DNA of 64,000 nucleotides from Guyanagaster necrorhizus (Eukaryota; Basidiomycota; Agaricomycetes; Agaricales; Physalacriaceae): positions 1,042,878 to 1,106,877 of the forward strand of contig NW_025064893.1 of the NCBI RefSeq assembly GCF_019112545.1. The letters run 5' to 3'. Of this stretch, positions 11,875-23,193 are shown one piece after another. Made by a program: the position numbers and the translations under genes. The notes beneath the pieces are model-generated. The model was not told the DNA's origin, did no database searches, and saw only the letters and a program-made list of their open reading frames with translations. Numbering within the stretch: position 1 is the stretch's first letter; the number at the start of each line of letters is the position of its first letter.

Positions 11875-11880
11875 ACGCGT
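11875..11880. promoter_or_regulatory. MCB box 3 (ACGCGT) upstream of RNR
   Basis: Third perfect ACGCGT, about 110 bp before the start codon and just ahead of the pyrimidine tract. Confidence 0.6.
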
Positions 11881-11990
11881 TTTTTTCCTGTGACCCTTGT
11901 CTCCCTACCACCACCTGTCCCGTCTCCTACTCTCTCCCCTACGTTTCCTACTTATATTTTTTTCCTGTATTGACGTCTGTGCTGCTCAAT

Positions 11991-14900
11991 ATGTCTATGG
12001 CCTATGTCTTTAAGAGAGGTACGTTGTCTACCTTTGCGTTGCGCCAGTGTCTCATCATCCTTTTCTTTGCAGACGGGTTCGTTTCTTCTACGCGTCGTAG
12101 CACGTCTCTATTCTAACTGACTGCTTCTTTAGGCGTAAGGAACGCGTCCAGTTTGACAAGGTGAGCACAGCAATCACCCGCGTACGCGTCCAGGCTTTCT
12201 AATATTCTCCTCCCCAGATCACAACGCGTATCGATAAGCTATGCTATGGTCTCGACATGAATTACGTCAACCCTATCGAGTATGCCGGTGTCCTCTTCGT
12301 CGAAGATATGTTATTCATCACTGCCGTAGGGTTACCCAGAAGGTCGTGCAAGGTGTCTATCAGGGTGTTACCACAGTAGAGCTTGACGTCAGTCCCCAAT
12401 CTTTCGAACGCAATTTTCTGCTAACCTTCTGTGTAGAATCTTGCCTCTGAGACCGCCGCCTACCTCACTACCAAGCATCCTGACTATGCTGTCCTCGCTG
12501 CCCGCATCGCCATTTCCAACTTGCACAAGGAAACTAAGAAAAGTTTCTCCCACGTTATCGAGGATCTCTATACATATGGTGCGTCTCTTATTTTGATTTA
12601 CAAGCCAACGTCTCACAAAGAAATAGTCAACCCCAAGAACAACCGCCCGGCGGCAATGATCTCCAAAGAGACGTACGATGTTGTCAAAGCTAATGCTGAA
12701 ATTCTTGACTCTGCCATCATCTATAACCGTGACTTCCATTACAACTAGTGAGTGGCGTTTCATGTCAAGCATTCGTTATTGTAATCATTCCGCTGCTAGT
12801 TTTGGTTTCAAGACTTTGGAACGATCATACCTTCTTCGCCTCAATGGACGTGTTGCCGAGCGCCCCCAGCATATGATAATGCGTGTCGCTGTCGGTATTC
12901 ACGGCAATGACATTGATCGTGTTCTCGAGACATACAATCTCATGTCTGAGCGATATTTCACACATGCATCGCCGACGTTATTCAACGCTGGGACACCCCA
13001 CCCTCAGCTCTCATCTTGCTTCCTGGTTTGCATGAAGGATGACTCCATAGAGGGCATATATGACACCCTGAAGAGCTGCGCCATGATTAGTAAAACTGCT
13101 GGGGGGATTGGTCTCAGCATTCATAACATTCGTGCCACCGGGTATGCCCATTGTCGCTATTAGCTGTCTATGCTTACTAAGGGAATTTGCAGGTCATACA
13201 TTGCCGGAACTAATGGATACTCTAATGGTATCATTCCGATGTTGCGGGCCTATGATGCTACTGCCCGCTATGTCGACCAAGGCGGTAACAAGCGCCCCGG
13301 TGCATTCGCTATCTATCTTGAGCCTTGGCATCCCGATGTCTTTGAGTTCCTGGATCTTCGAAAGAACCACGGAAAAGAGGAGAGTCGTGCTCGTGATCTT
13401 TTCTATGCACTCTGGATTCCTGACCTTTTGTAAGTGATGATAAAGCATATTTTGGGCTTCTTTACTGAAGCATCTTGATAGCATGAAGCGTGTTGAAGCC
13501 AACGCCGAATGGTCATTTTTCTGCCCTAATGAGGCTCCTGGTCTCCATGAAGTCTATGGCGAGGAGTTTGAAAAGCTCTACGAGAAGTATGAAAAAGAAG
13601 GTCGCGCTCGTAAATCAGTCCCGGCCCAGAAGTTGTGGTACGCGATTCTCGAGGCTCAGATTGAGACAGGAAATCCTTTCATGGTCTATAAGGATGCCGC
13701 CAATGGTTCGCCATCTCGTCATTTTTGTTGACTATGAGGTCTGATCGTAATTCTAGCCAAGTCAAATCAGAAGAACCTCGGTGTCATCAAGTCATCCAAC
13801 CTGTGCACTGAGATCATCGAATACTCTTCTCCGGATGAAACTGCGGTCTGCAACCTAGCGTCGCTCGCCCTCCCTACTTTTATTTCTAATGGTGCTTACG
13901 ACTTCAAGAAGCTTCATGCAGTCGCCAAGGTTGTCGCATTCAACTTGAATAGGATCATCGATGTCAACTACTATCCCGTTCCCGAAGCTCGCCGATCGAA
14001 CCTCCGCCACCGTCCCATTGGTATCGGTGTGCAGGGTCTAGCTGACACCTTCATGGCTCTTCACATGCCCTTCGACTCTCCTGAGGCCAAGAAGCTTAAC
14101 ATACAGATCTTCGAAACAATTTATCACGGTGCTCTGGAGGCTAGCGCTGAGATGGCAGAGAAGGACGGCCCTTACGAAACGTGGATGGGCAGCCCCGCTC
14201 AGCAAGGACAGCTTCAGTACGATCTTTGGGGTGTCACGCCCACGGATCTTTGGGACTGGGACTCGCTGAAGGTGAAGATTGCCAAGACTGGCCTCCGAAA
14301 CTCCTTGTTGACCGCTCCCATGCCGACTGCATCGACCAGTCAGATTCTCGGCTTCAATGAATGCTTTGAGCCTTACACGAGGTGTGTTGTGTCTGTTTCT
14401 ATTTAATAATAATATTCATTGTCTCTGTAGCAACATCTACACCCGGCGTGTACTTGCTGGTGAATTCCAGGTCGTCTGTCCTTGGCTCCTCCGTGAACTC
14501 GTTGACCTTGGCCTCTGGGATGACAATATGAAGAATATGATCATTGCGCACAATGGCTCCGTCCAAAATATACCCAACATTCCTGACAACGTCAAGGCCA
14601 TCTACAAGACTGTGTGGGAGATCAGCCAGAAGAAGGTCATTGACCTCGCCGCCGATCGTGGTGCCTTCATTTGCCAGAGCCAGAGTCTCAACGTGCACTT
14701 GCAATCTCCGACACTCGGTCAGCTAACGAGCATGCACTTTTATGGGTGGAGGAAGGGATTGAAGACGGGCATGTACTATCTCCGGACACGGTCGGCGGCC
14801 CAGGCCATCCAGTTCACCGTCGACCAGAGTGTTCTGAAAGAGGCGAAGGTGCAGAAGTCGCAAACGACACCTCCCTTGTCTCGCAACCTGACATCCGCAG

Positions 14901-15172
14901 CACCTGTCGTCACCCCCGCTAAGACTGCTCTTAACGCTTTACCCACACCTGCTTCCTCATCGTCTTCGTCGCCTACAGCGTCGCCCTCAGATACCCCTGC
15001 CTCGTCATCTGCATCGTCATCATCAATGTTGGATGACCTCTTGAAGGAGGTTGCTGAAGAAAATCCGGAGTATGCAGCTGCGCTGAGACGCCAGAAGGAG
15101 CGCGAGTATGAAGCCGAGAAACTTCTGTGCTCCCTGGAGAACAAAGACGCTTGTGTAATGTGCTCCGGTTAA
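11991..15172 (+). CDS. RNR1: Ribonucleoside-diphosphate reductase large subunit
   Basis: Class Ia ribonucleotide reductase alpha subunit; reduces ribonucleoside diphosphates to deoxy forms in the cytosol, with the small subunit supplying the tyrosyl radical. The N-terminus [20 protein letters not shown] starts the ATP-cone activity site. Active-site cysteines are visible in LSSCFLV, NLCTEI (with its Asn and Glu) and the following [11 protein letters not shown]. The C-terminal swinging arm ends in CVMCSG, the CxxC pair that re-reduces the active site. A Ser/Thr/Pro-rich linker of about 60 residues precedes that tail and is longer than in yeast. The first four exons are tiny; introns are near 12020-12072, 12078-12132, 12162-12217 and 12280-12330, and several more follow. 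About 890-900 residues, as expected. ACGCGT boxes upstream, and four more in the first 240 bp of the gene, suggest G1/S control. Confidence 0.97.
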
Positions 15173-16719
15173 ACAGAGATCCTGTTCCCTTCATCGGTTT
15201 GTGTGTACGCTTTGTATAGAAGATCTAAGTCGTTTCGCTATGTACTCTCATTAGTTTTATGTACTTTGTCGCATCATTTAGCATTGTTCAGTTATAATAC
15301 TGCAATAGATTCCAATTACTTCATGAGAGAGTGGAAGTTTCTGGCTTGCTCATTACCATCACCGTGTTTGTGCCAATGTAAGCCTCGGTCATTATCTGCA
15401 GTAATATGCTAATAAAATTGATCCGATGCAGTGGTTTACAATCTTCGGGGTGAATCATAACAAGTGACACCAAGCCTATCCCTCAGCACGTTTTAGCTCA
15501 TGCTCTCTGCTCGAAGGCTACACATTGTGTCAGTAGTGTTTTTGGATGACCAGCTGGCGCAAGCGTTCAAAGCCCTGCCTGATAGCCATCTAGGACATTG
15601 TATGCAGACGACATGATGCAACCGAAACCATGTTCTTGCTAGTCAATGATTGTCCTCTTCGTCCGTGCAATCCAGCGATGGCCGGACAGGTTGAAGGTTT
15701 TTCCAGGTTTCAATGTTGAATAAACTTGCAAGTCACGGTATAGCCGGTGCTGAAAGGAAGGCGAGAGTTTACCTCGTCAAGTTGGTTTTCGCTTGTTGAT
15801 AATGCCAATTCTACAGATTTTACTCGTCACTCCAGGAGTTCCAGAGAAGCGGCAAGTTAAATCATGACTTTAAAATGGGGTTTGGTATCATTCTGCAATT
15901 CGCCAATCACCAATGTGTCTATGATACGGTCTCGGGCAGGCGCCCTCCCGGAGTCCTCCTGCTGTCTGTTAATTAGCAGAATTACTGGCGAATTCCTGTG
16001 GCTGCCTGAGCACACTCATTTAAAAGTTCTCCATCGTCTCCACCACTCCTCCCAGTCACCCCATGGTTACTAGCACTCTCCCCGTCCTGCTCGCCTTGCC
16101 ACAAGCCCCAACCAATACTCCCTCTCTCCCTATCAAGACTGCAATCGATACTCCGGGAAAACCAGTGGTCGCACTCGCTAATCCATCGGCAAGGTCGATC
16201 ATCGATTGCTCTGGATGGCACCATATACAAGGACCACGTTCGGAGATGAATTGGTAGACGAAGTTGCTCATTGTCCGGGAGCGATGGTCCATGATAGGGG
16301 GTCCTTTGCTGCCAACAGACTTGCAGGTACTGACAGATATCATATATGGCTTTCGAAGCAGAGGCATACTTGCATTTGGCGCCATATTCGACTCGTAGGG
16401 TACAACTATAACGTCTGAATGAACCCACTTAAAAAAGTAAACTATTTTTACGTATCTGGGTGATTCTAAAACTGCGGTAGTAGCATTCATCATTATTTTT
16501 GAGTTATTCTGACTATTTCGCCCTTATTTTGGTACCTTTGCAGTTTCTTGAATTAGGGACAGCACGTCTTATTCAACTAAATATTTTTGGCCTGGATGAC
16601 GACACGACGTCATTGGAGGAGTTGGCAAGCTGAAAAGGAAATAATCACATGATCGTGGCTAAACCAGTTCTGACTCGGCCGCTGTCACCGAAATTGGACC
16701 ACTTCCACCACTACAAACG
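15173..16719. other. Long intergenic region, no firm gene
   Basis: Holds the RNR 3' end and the F-box promoter. Around 15980-16490 long frames are open on both strands (up to about 148 codons on the minus strand), but none shows a known motif or coherent splicing, so no gene is called. Confidence 0.45.
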
Positions 16720-18387
16720 ATGTCCATCCGTGGGAGCAACTCGCTGCCTTTGAGTGACGACGTAATAGAGCAGATATTCCACTGTTTGCCGTCTTTCGCC
16801 TCTCTTCAATCAACCATCCGGGTGTGCAAGGATTTTCACAGGATCTTCAACACTCATCCGAAGACTACAGTGCGAAGGGTGGCGTACAATATTGCTGGCC
16901 CAGCTCTTCCGCAAGCCATGAGATTGCTTCGGTACAGAAATGAAAATGATACAGATCTACCTTCTTCAGAGGGATCGCATGCAGACGACGAGGTTTCGTC
17001 CGACTATGGACCTGTTTCGAATTCAGCAGCCGAGACGACCAACGGACCTCCTCTCACGCAGTCCGAGACTAAGGAGTTAACAAAAATTGCCAGAGTAGTC
17101 AGTAAACTGGAGGATGTGTTCAGTTTCAGGTGCGCTGCTGGCCGCTAGATGAATATCACTCTGACCTGTTCGCCTCAGACATAAAGATCGGTTGTCGAAA
17201 ACTAGTAAATTGACGTCAATGGAATCGTGGCGTTTTCGTCGAGCTATCTATCGTCTCATGCTCTTTTCTCGTGTCTTTCCTGGCTCCAAATACCACTTCC
17301 TTAGTGACGATGAAGATGACGACGACGACGCGGACGCGAATTTGAAGAGGCTGCGCGACGATAGACAAGCGAAGGAAGATTTCATAGATGACTTTTTCAC
17401 AGAGGAGATCATTGAAATGTATGCCGTTGCCCACTTCCTCGTCGAGACAGCAGAATGGGCATCATTGGCGCATGTCGGATCCATTGATCGTAGGTCAAAA
17501 TTCATGAGAGGGATGCGAAATTCTCATGCATTCCCTAGCGACTCATTTTGGTGACGTTGCTCTATGTGCTGGGCCAGATGCGATACTGGCTTCATACGAA
17601 GAAGGATCAGTGGTTCCTATTCAAGATGCCGCCGAAGAAATGAACATAGTTGAAGAATTAATTACAGAATATATCGAACATCCCCTCCGTACCATTCTGG
17701 AGTCGACCAAGACTGTCATACCTGCGAAAGACAAAATCCTTTGGAACAAGATCTTGAGCTCCGTTGAAGGAGAAAATGACCTTTGTACGTGAATATGTCT
17801 GTCAGCGAGACGTGCGTTCCACTTATTTTCGAGTCTTGCAGGCAAGCGGTGCGGTGCAGCTGAAGGTTTGAACTTGTGGTGTGAATCCAGTGTGTGTTTT
17901 CGCCCTATGTGGTGGCTGAGTGAGCTTACCTGATGCCAAGACTGGGAATACCTTCGTGGGACGCCGACGTTCACCATCAGTCAGATTCACCAGTACCTTA
18001 GAGGTCTATTACCTAGAAGCTTTACTGAATGCGCATTCTTGCGCTTGCAGCTTGAACCTATCAACCAGCCCGCTCTGTACATGGACATGGTGGCTGAACT
18101 TTTCGACGTCAAGAGACCTGAGTTTGATGATTGGGATAAAGAAGACCTCTTATGCACGGCATGTTTGAAGGTGTTTGTCGGTGAACATTTGCATCTTTGG
18201 TTATTGGAGAGAAAGCGCGCTGCTGGCAAGCAAATACCAGAAGATTGTTGGTATGGATATAACTGCCGAACGCAAACCCACAAACGAGAGCACGCGGAGA
18301 AACTCAACGTAAGTTGCCCAGATTTGTTGGTTGCGGGTTCTCATTGTCACCGAACAACAGCATTTGAGCCTTCCAACACGGGGATGA
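16720..18387 (+). CDS. F-box protein of the agaricomycete type
   Basis: Probable substrate receptor of an SCF ubiquitin ligase. The N-terminus has an F-box (LPLSDDVIEQIFHCLPSF, then TIRVCKDFHRIFNTHPK). A Ser/Glu-rich linker follows, then a helical segment (WRFRRAIYRLMLFSRVFPG) with an acidic run of Asp at about 17308-17340. Later parts contain ILWNKILSSVEGENDLC and a Cys-rich region (CTACLKVFVGEHLHLWLLE). The C-terminus has DCWYGYNCRTQTHKREHAEKLN-HLSLPTRG before the stop at 18385-18387. This N-F-box/C-Cys-His layout is shared by large mushroom-specific F-box families. Introns are near 17129-17178, 17500-17555, 17785-17841, in the 17880-18050 part (exact junctions uncertain) and at 18309-18360. 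The same HLxLWLL and CxGYxCR motifs reappear in the decayed relics at 31.5-33.5 kb. Target proteins unknown. Confidence 0.75.
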
Positions 18388-19434
18388 ATGTTCCACTCTA
18401 CGAAGCCGAGTGTCTTTCCATGAAGTCTTCGTGTGTATTATTATTACGCTGCATTCTTACGAAATTCAAATGATTTGTTTACTACCTATATCCGTCCAGA
18501 CCGTCACGCTTATGTAGTGGTTTCCCCCCACATGCAGTTACAGTACATTCACAACGCGAACGTGCTTCGACGGCGTTTATCTTGCCGACGTGAGAAAGTC
18601 AGTCACAGACCCTTTGTTTCTTGACTCTCACCACCGTACGACATCGTGCAAAAAGTTCCTTGTAACTGCTTGGTAGTGACGACATCACGTTCTAGTCAAT
18701 AAGACTAAGGATCTCGGACGAATTGTTAGTAAGGAGCATGAGGACATTGTTCTCATTGAGATGTATTATAGGCACATCTATTGGAGTCTCGTCCCCACGC
18801 GAATGCATACCATACAGTATATCATATCGCCGGATAAAAATCAATCACACATTATGTGTACTAGAATCATGCGCTACGCTGACAATTCTTTTACGGAATT
18901 GTCAAGGACCTAACCATAGTCTAGCATCTGACTGTGAGTCCGCGCGAGTCCTCAAATCCGGTATCACATACTATATTCTTTACAAGTCCGTACAAAAGGT
19001 TCGGAGAAACCCGTGTAATGAAAGCTGAAAATCCAGCCGACTTGGCATAGGATGGACCCTGAGCAACCCCTTTTCGCGTAAAAGGGACGTGCCGGACGCC
19101 GATTCAATGTCCCAAGTAATTCAAGGTCTTCTATTCGTGGCCAGAAGAATCTCTCTTGTGCGCACTAAACACGATGATGTGTAGAAGAAGGAACGGTACT
19201 ATTATCTGGGCTATAATCAGCTGGTCTGGCGGGCCCCCCAACGTACTCACGGTCGTGGAGTACGCGCATGCACGTTTCTCTCGTAAACTTCTATTACAGC
19301 TACTTGTACTATTCCTGAGTGCACTGCATATATACGAATGAGCAAATTATTTCTACAGGTATTTATACTATTTATGTATACAGTAGAGTCCAAGATTCAT
19401 ATCGATGGTATCTGGACGATCCAAGTCCACATGC
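18388..19434. other. Intergenic, no gene seen
   Basis: Convergent 3' regions of the F-box and arrestin-like genes plus about 800 bp with only short frames and no recognisable motif. Confidence 0.5.
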
Positions 19435-21059
19435 TCAGATCGCATAGGTTCTCGCCGTTGCGTCAAAGTCAAGTGGTGATATCGAGTATTCGGAAGATGA
19501 GGGGTGTACCCCAATTCCAGTCCCATCCGTAGTCCATGCATCAGTAGTAAGCCTAGTCGGAACGACCTGACGCATGGGCGAGAAGGTTGATTTGGACGGA
19601 TCGGCGGGTGACATTGTAAACAGTATGCAGTCCTTGCAGCAAAACCAAATCAGCTAAGGGTAAAGCTGGCAATGTGGAAAGTTGGATGAACCTTCACCCT
19701 TAGCCCTCCTGCTTTGAACCCCCCTATCTTCACTGAGTCGTCGATGACTATCTCACCGTTGAAAGATACCCATGTGGGACCATCGCCCTGCGCCGCATAT
19801 GGTATTGAGCGTAAACTTCGGAATGACGAATAGAGAAGAATCTCACCACGTGCCTAAACCTCCCTTCGCCAATACTATCGACTCTCCAAATGTCAGTCTT
19901 CGTGCTTGATATCATGGCATGCCGAACATCGACCGTTACTTGCCGCATGAGCTGCACCCGTGTTGCACGTCTCGCTGTTGGACTAGGGCCGTAGGGCAGA
20001 AACGCCGCTAGGGATTGTGCGGACGATTCCAAAGTAAGGTAGAAAGGTATAGGGAAGCGGAGACAGAAGATTCGAGAGGCGGGAACATACAGTTTAGTCT
20101 TGATATCCTGAATTCCCGGATTTTTTGTCTTTATGACAGACTCGGAGACCTGCCACTCTGGATCGTGCCTGAACCCATTCCGAGTGGGTCTAAGAGGTAC
20201 GGGAAGAGGTATAGCTGGTCGCGAGCGGGGATAGTAGATGAACGGCGTCGAGAGAATACTGTAGAATGGTCAGTATGATGGCAAGATAGGATCGAACGTT
20301 CACACATGTTTCCGAGAGATTTCCCAAATATGGTGGTCTTGACTAACGGTACGGTATTGGGTTTCATAAGTGTGGCGGTGACAGAGTACTGGGAAGGGGT
20401 GAGCGAGGGTGCAGGTCGGGATAAAATAACATACATCAATAGTTGCCGTGAATCCAGGAAGTCCATCAAGTTTGACATCGTATGTGGGTGGTAATGGCTT
20501 AGAGGAGCAAGAGTCAGCTGGAGATGGATAAAAATAAGAGGCTGCGGTACGTAGGTGTGTCCTTCGTACAGAAAAGTTGTGGGAAGATTCAACCGGAAAC
20601 GCAACGACGATGGACAGACGACATTGTTAGGATTCTTGATCCATAATAAGACTGTGTCCAGACATAGTTTGACAGCAGTTGTCCCACCAGCCGCGAGCTC
20701 ATGCAGGCGCAACCTACCCTCCACCTGGCGGGATATTTCAGACTAATCCATTAATTAGGCTACATGTTAAGGATTACCTTGACTTCAACGCTGGTTATTC
20801 CCTCGGGCTTTGACACCTCAACTGTGCCTTCCACGGAACCATTGGTGCCGTATACTGGAAGTGCAACATGATCCTCCTGGGAGGTCAAACGAAGGCGGGC
20901 TCCGCCGCCCTTCGATTCCTTGACAAAATGGCCCGAAGGCCGGGGGCGAACACCATTCGCGACAGCAAGGCGCTGCTCATGCTGTTGGGGCTCAGCTGTA
21001 TAGGACGGAGTACGATAGAAGTTGGGGGGAACATAAGATGGAAGACTGGGAGCAGACAT
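19435..21059 (-). CDS. Arrestin-like protein A
   Basis: Fungal arrestin-fold protein; related yeast proteins (ART family) are adaptors that recruit Rsp5-type ubiquitin ligases to membrane cargo, while mushrooms have a large family of unknown targets. The start MSAPSLPSYVPPNFYRTPSY (21059) and PSYTAEPQQHEQRLA are characteristic. Then come an arrestin-N beta core (GTVEVSKPEGITSVEVKVIL, KLCLDTVLLWIK), the hinge PLPPTYDVKLDGLPGF and YSVTATL, a STPFIYYPRSRPA strand, a C-domain with FPIPFYLTLESS and VKDCILFTMSP, and the end RLTTDAW about 30 residues before the stop. Conserved strands join only when introns near 20453-20510, 20375-20420, 20280-20340 and 19640-19700 are spliced out. An alternative start at 21071 adds four residues. 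A paralogue lies at 37.7-39.2 kb. Confidence 0.75.
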
Positions 21060-22416
21060 GAGAACATGCAAGATGGTGCGCAGAGGACTTTACATTTAAG
21101 TAACGGGCAGCTACATGTGTAGGCCCAAGCGCGCCATATGCTCTTCATGTGTGTGGAGGCACGGCTTCCCAAATTGAGAATTCGGCACAATGCCTGCTGA
21201 TGTCACCCGAGAGTCTATGTCGTCTATGTTTAGCAGCCACCGGGTTCATCGCGTTCACGTTACTTATCCTCGCGCAGTCGGACGTATTGTTCTCAAGTAG
21301 TGCCTATTATGTAAGCCTTCTGATAAAGAGCTACTTTTCCGCCCCTGCCACTAGTACCAGCGAAAAAAACAGGCTGGCTATTTAATTATTTCATCTGTTA
21401 ATGTTAATGTTAGTCTGCCCCCGTATGTATATCTGAAAGCATCTCTTCAAGTTTAAAGGTCCATCAAGACGCTGCGGCGTACTCTGGCAAATTCAATGCG
21501 ACCCGTATCGATCACCCCAACAAGATGGCTGCATGACAGTACGTTCTGTCCGACGTTGCATCAAGCTCTAACGTAACTCGGAAACTTCCAAATCGCTTTC
21601 TGATTTTCGTATCATTCCTCATGATTTGCCATTGCCTTGCTGGCAAGGATTCATACGTGCGCAGCCTATTCGCATAGTGACAGCTAATCAGCTTCTTTGC
21701 TGAAAACAGCGGCACATATACCGACGATACAACCATGCCTATCTATTGACTATAGCACGGTGAAGGTCGACAACGATTTATCTTTTCACATTGGTTCCTA
21801 GCAGAAAATAATGAACCGGACTTGCGCTCTACGCAATCGGTATCCTTGATTACGGAAACGTTTCGAAACCCATCTTAGTGTGGGTTCCGAACTTCTCATG
21901 GTACTGACAATCATTAATTAGTCGCTGTTTGGGTTCTCGTATGCGTTTGTTCATTTCCGAGGGTGTTTTATACTATATTGGCTGGTTCATTTCATAGTTA
22001 GCCCCATTGCCAAACATGCAACTACCTTTGCCGCTCACTTGCTTTGAGTACGGATACGTTATTCTAACACCTAGTCTACACCAAGGCCTGATAATGATTA
22101 GCCCTTTGTTCTCCACTCTTGTATAAAAATTGACAAAGAATTGAGGCTGATACTCGCACTGCAGCGGCACTATTACCACGTCCCTTGTAATGTCAGCATC
22201 GAGGTCAAATCCTTCCAAGTTGTAAAACGGATCGCGTAAACGAATCCGTTCGCGTCGCGTCGGGACTTGTAAAGGCGCATGGCACACCCGGTAACTTCGC
22301 GCGAGACAAGACGCCATCACGTGACGGACTCCAAGCCTGATGTCATAGTGACGTTCTATGGCTCGCCATGGTACATATAAGCGTCTTGGATTCTTCACTT
22401 TTGGCCAACTACAATC
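21060..22416. other. Divergent intergenic region, no gene seen
   Basis: Promoter side of both the arrestin-like gene (minus) and the small gene at 22417 (plus). A 189-codon minus-strand frame at 21973-22542 overlaps the next gene's first exon in antisense and has no known motif. A TATA-like acatataag occurs near 22373, about 40 bp before the ATG at 22417. Confidence 0.45.
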
Positions 22417-22916
22417 ATGTCCGTTCTCTCGAAAGAAACCGCACTGAGCTCTGATGATCTCAGGTCTTCCTCGAAGATCGACGGAACCGTTCAACCATCT
22501 AAAGTGGCTCAGCCTACCCGAAGCGATTCCTTTCCACAACAAGGTCGGTACTTATATATACCTTGCCCCGACATCTGCTCATTGTAGCACAGGAAATACT
22601 CAGCCAGGAAGCGGCAGCGTCGTTCGCGACACGACGGACAAGGTGCCTAGAGAGCTAGCGGATGGAGAATCCAATCGTTCTAATATTCAGGCCCCGTTCA
22701 AAGAACGTGTTTTTGGTAAGGTTTTCGTATTTATCATTGCCATATCAATTCTTATCTTTGTTATAGGAGCTGCGCTGGTGAGTGGTGATATACAATTGCC
22801 AATAATCTACAAAAACAAAACTTGTCTGCCATTCTCTAGAAAACTCGAGGCACGGTATGTTCACGTCAGTTTTTTGTCTTCGGCAAAAGTTCACTATGTT
22901 GGATGACAGCTCTTGA
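22417..22916 (+). CDS. Small conserved-looking unknown protein
   Basis: A gene of about 100 codons after splicing, not recognised by family. The reading frame is MSVLSKETALSSDDLRSS..., a Ser/Thr/Gln-rich lead, then APFKERVFG-AAL-KTRGT-FTMLDDSS and a stop. The frame continues only when four short introns are removed (near 22543-22593, 22715-22767, 22780-22840 and 22856-22890), each with GT and AG ends. Conservation of frame through four introns argues for a real gene. KERVFGAALKTRGT resembles the short basic helix found in many small basidiomycete unknown proteins. No signal peptide or membrane helix is seen. The function is unknown; the two last introns are less certain. Confidence 0.5.
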
Positions 22917-23193
22917 AGAAGGTAATGAGCGCAATACACAGGCATAATGACGTAGCTCACATCGAGACCAATTGTAGCCCCAAGTTAAGGAGACTGGCCA
23001 GCAACTGCTCGACGGGAAAATTGACATTCCAGAAGCTCGGACCAATGTCAATTAAGCGGTGTATAAGTGTACGTGAGTCCTCACCACTGTGTATCCTCTT
23101 CACGCGCTCATAAGACAACGACAGTCTCGTACTCCAGTTGTCTTGGAACGAAAAATCCATATTGATAAAGGATGCACAATATAAAATGTGTAA

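Larger units (their letters stand above)
10581..11990. other. Long intergenic region with RNR promoter
   Basis: No supportable gene; the overlapping short frames around 10780-11270 lack motifs. The right part (from about 11600) is the promoter of the ribonucleotide reductase gene and carries ACGCGT boxes, listed separately. A pyrimidine-rich tract at 11880-11960 precedes the start codon, as is usual for highly expressed fungal genes. Confidence 0.6.

Noticed and set aside
13490..13744. Second frame over the RNR gene
   Set aside because: Shadow of the RNR coding frame, which contains all active-site motifs.
21973..22542. 189-codon minus-strand open frame
   Set aside because: It overlaps the first exon of the small gene at 22417 in antisense, shows no family motif and no coherent splice pattern; likely chance.
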